Below are positions 62,941-64,000 of a DNA stretch of 64,000 bases, in pieces. A model generated the notes under the pieces. That model did not search any database. It was not told the DNA's origin and was given only the letters and a program-made list of their open reading frames with translations. The stretch comes from Escallonia rubra (Eukaryota > Streptophyta > Magnoliopsida > Escalloniales > Escalloniaceae). Both the position numbers and the translations under genes were made by a program. How positions within the stretch are numbered: position 1 is the stretch's first letter; each line of letters begins with the position of its first letter. The stretch lies in NCBI GenBank assembly GCA_033065855.1, contig JAVXUO010003224.1:124001-188000 (forward strand), in the 5' to 3' direction.

Positions 62941-63733
62941 AACAAGGAACTTATGAACTTTGAATTGTTTTCAAGCCTAGTTTTTTCGCAGCAATTTTCT
63001 TATTTACTAGTAGAGATCTAACTTGTTAATCACTTGCCACTTTTAAGAGCCACTTCTTTTTGTTAACTCTAAGAACATTCCTATATTTGAGAACATTTTT
63101 TTGTTGTCAAGTACTGGCAGAGAATTAAAGTTTTAATATATAATTGTTAGGTTGCAAATTCAAGTTTGCTTATGAATTAGTTAAAAAAAAAAGATTCATT
63201 TTGTACTTAAGTCATTGTATGTGTATTTTCTTTTCTTTTTCTTTTGTTCACAGGGTTGGGGCGGGGCAATGCGGGTGGGGGAGTGTTGTTGGGTATGATT
63301 TAGTAAGAAAAATATGAAACTCCCGTTTTGCATATTTACTTCTTAATTTTTTACTTTAATAATTTCAATTCTTAATCTAATTTTTTGAGCTAACCAATCA
63401 ATGAAATTACAAATTCTACTTAATTCCAATTCCATTCATAGGAATTGGAATTGAATTACAATTCTCAATTCCAATTCCGTTTGCCAATCGGACCCTTATT
63501 ATTCTTTTGATTTCGTGCTCTGACTTTCTTGAATAGATTGCAGATTGGAATGTGATATCGCTTTATATTACTTTACTGTTGTTGTTCGATATGATCCACA
63601 ACTGTCGTATTTTACATGGAATATCAAACGCCGGTGGTTTTTTTTGACACAATGGTCATTTTTACCTTCATATTTTTGAAAAGCGGAGAAATTTTATTTA
63701 AAACATACTACTGAGAATCACTGACGTTATAAT

Positions 63734-64000
63734 ATGATGGTATCCCTTCCGGCAAAATCACCGGCACTCTCCACCGAAAAACCACCCACAGACCCATTAC
63801 AATACCCACATAGGTTGCAAACATCTCAAAACCCACCACAGAATCTTGTTTCCTTCAAAGACACTTTCCTCCTCAATTCTGCTGGAGATGACATGGACAT
63901 GGAGGACGAGTTTCAAAGGGATGACGAAGAGCTCACAAACTACTCGGAAAATCCTACGGATAAGATTCCTACTATCAAGCTCTCTCAAGAACTCAAAGCA
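63734..64000 (+). CDS. LINE ORF1, N-terminus, runs off the window
   Basis: Open for 89 codons from the ATG at 63734 (a second ATG follows at once) to the edge without a stop. NLVSFKDTFL and the acidic DDMDMEDEFQRDDEEL, followed by PTIKLSQELKA, match the start of plant L1-type ORF1 proteins just before the DUF4283-like domain. The old LINE at 16.3 kb has the same order (LKDTIHNADEDQDY). Probably a younger LINE copy; its state beyond the edge is unknown. Confidence 0.6.
   Translation, partial: MMVSLPAKSPALSTEKPPTDPLQYPHRLQTSQNPPQNLVSFKDTFLLNSAGDDMDMEDEFQRDDEELTNYSENPTDKIPTIKLSQELKA

Larger units (their letters stand above)
58823..63495 (+). mobile_element. PIF/Harbinger-type transposon, interrupted by a hAT element
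   Basis: Inverted ends AGGTTTGATTGG and (complement) GGGTCCGATTGG are flanked by TTA on both sides (58820-58822 and 63496-63498), the hallmark duplication of PIF/Harbinger. Subterminal AATTGGAATT-type motifs occur at both ends. The interior has a Myb/SANT-type ORF1 remnant (62440-62940), as such elements carry, but I could not recognise a DDE transposase. 4673 bp including the 1056-bp hAT insertion. Confidence 0.8.

Overview
This is nuclear DNA of a flowering plant, most likely a eudicot with a repeat-rich genome. The genes are split by introns of up to 6 kb, two encode plastid-targeted proteins with plant-specific families (threonine deaminase, Ycf20-like), and most of the remaining DNA is transposon debris (LINE, Ty3/gypsy, MULE, hAT, PIF/Harbinger, Stowaway-like). 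No species can be named from the sequence alone.

Four protein-coding host genes are supported. (1) Positions 3-7207, plus strand: chloroplast threonine deaminase of isoleucine synthesis, nine exons, with only the extreme N-terminus missing at the left edge. (2) Positions 7931-8419, minus strand: a small Ycf20-like thylakoid membrane protein, convergent with gene 1. (3) Positions 30468-32696, plus strand: a secreted GDSL esterase/lipase, five exons, 351 aa. (4) Positions 33447-56216, minus strand: a HECT E3 ubiquitin ligase of the UPL7 type. I could join all 14 of its exons in frame (1158 codons plus stop), and its introns hold several transposons. Genes 3 and 4 are convergent, about 750 bp apart. 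The four genes do not look functionally linked.

Between 8.5 and 30 kb the DNA is intergenic and accessory. It holds a collapsed Ty3/gypsy element (11.16-12.75 kb, minus), a LINE reverse-transcriptase scrap (10.5-11.15 kb), a GC-rich block with a minisatellite of about 33 bp and an 87-bp tandem array (13.9-15.4 kb), a promoter-bearing LTR-like piece (15.8-16.2 kb), and a long decayed LINE (about 16.3-23.4 kb). The LINE endonuclease is split by a young MULE with 111-bp identical inverted repeats and a perfect 9-bp target duplication. That MULE carries what looks like an exon of a plastid fibrillin gene, which makes it a Pack-MULE. Another decayed inverted-repeat element (26.2-28.15 kb) was itself hit by a poly-A retroelement with a 16-bp target duplication.

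The right end (56.6-64 kb) is again transposon DNA: a 741-bp retroelement inserted 389 bp upstream of the UPL7 start codon, a 4.67-kb PIF/Harbinger element (TTA duplication) that contains a 1056-bp hAT element (8-bp duplication), and the 5' end of a LINE ORF1 running off the window. The most interesting points are the Pack-MULE capture, the two GC-AG introns in the threonine deaminase gene, the nested transposon strata dated by target duplications, and a 184-bp hairpin at 61.8-61.96 kb.
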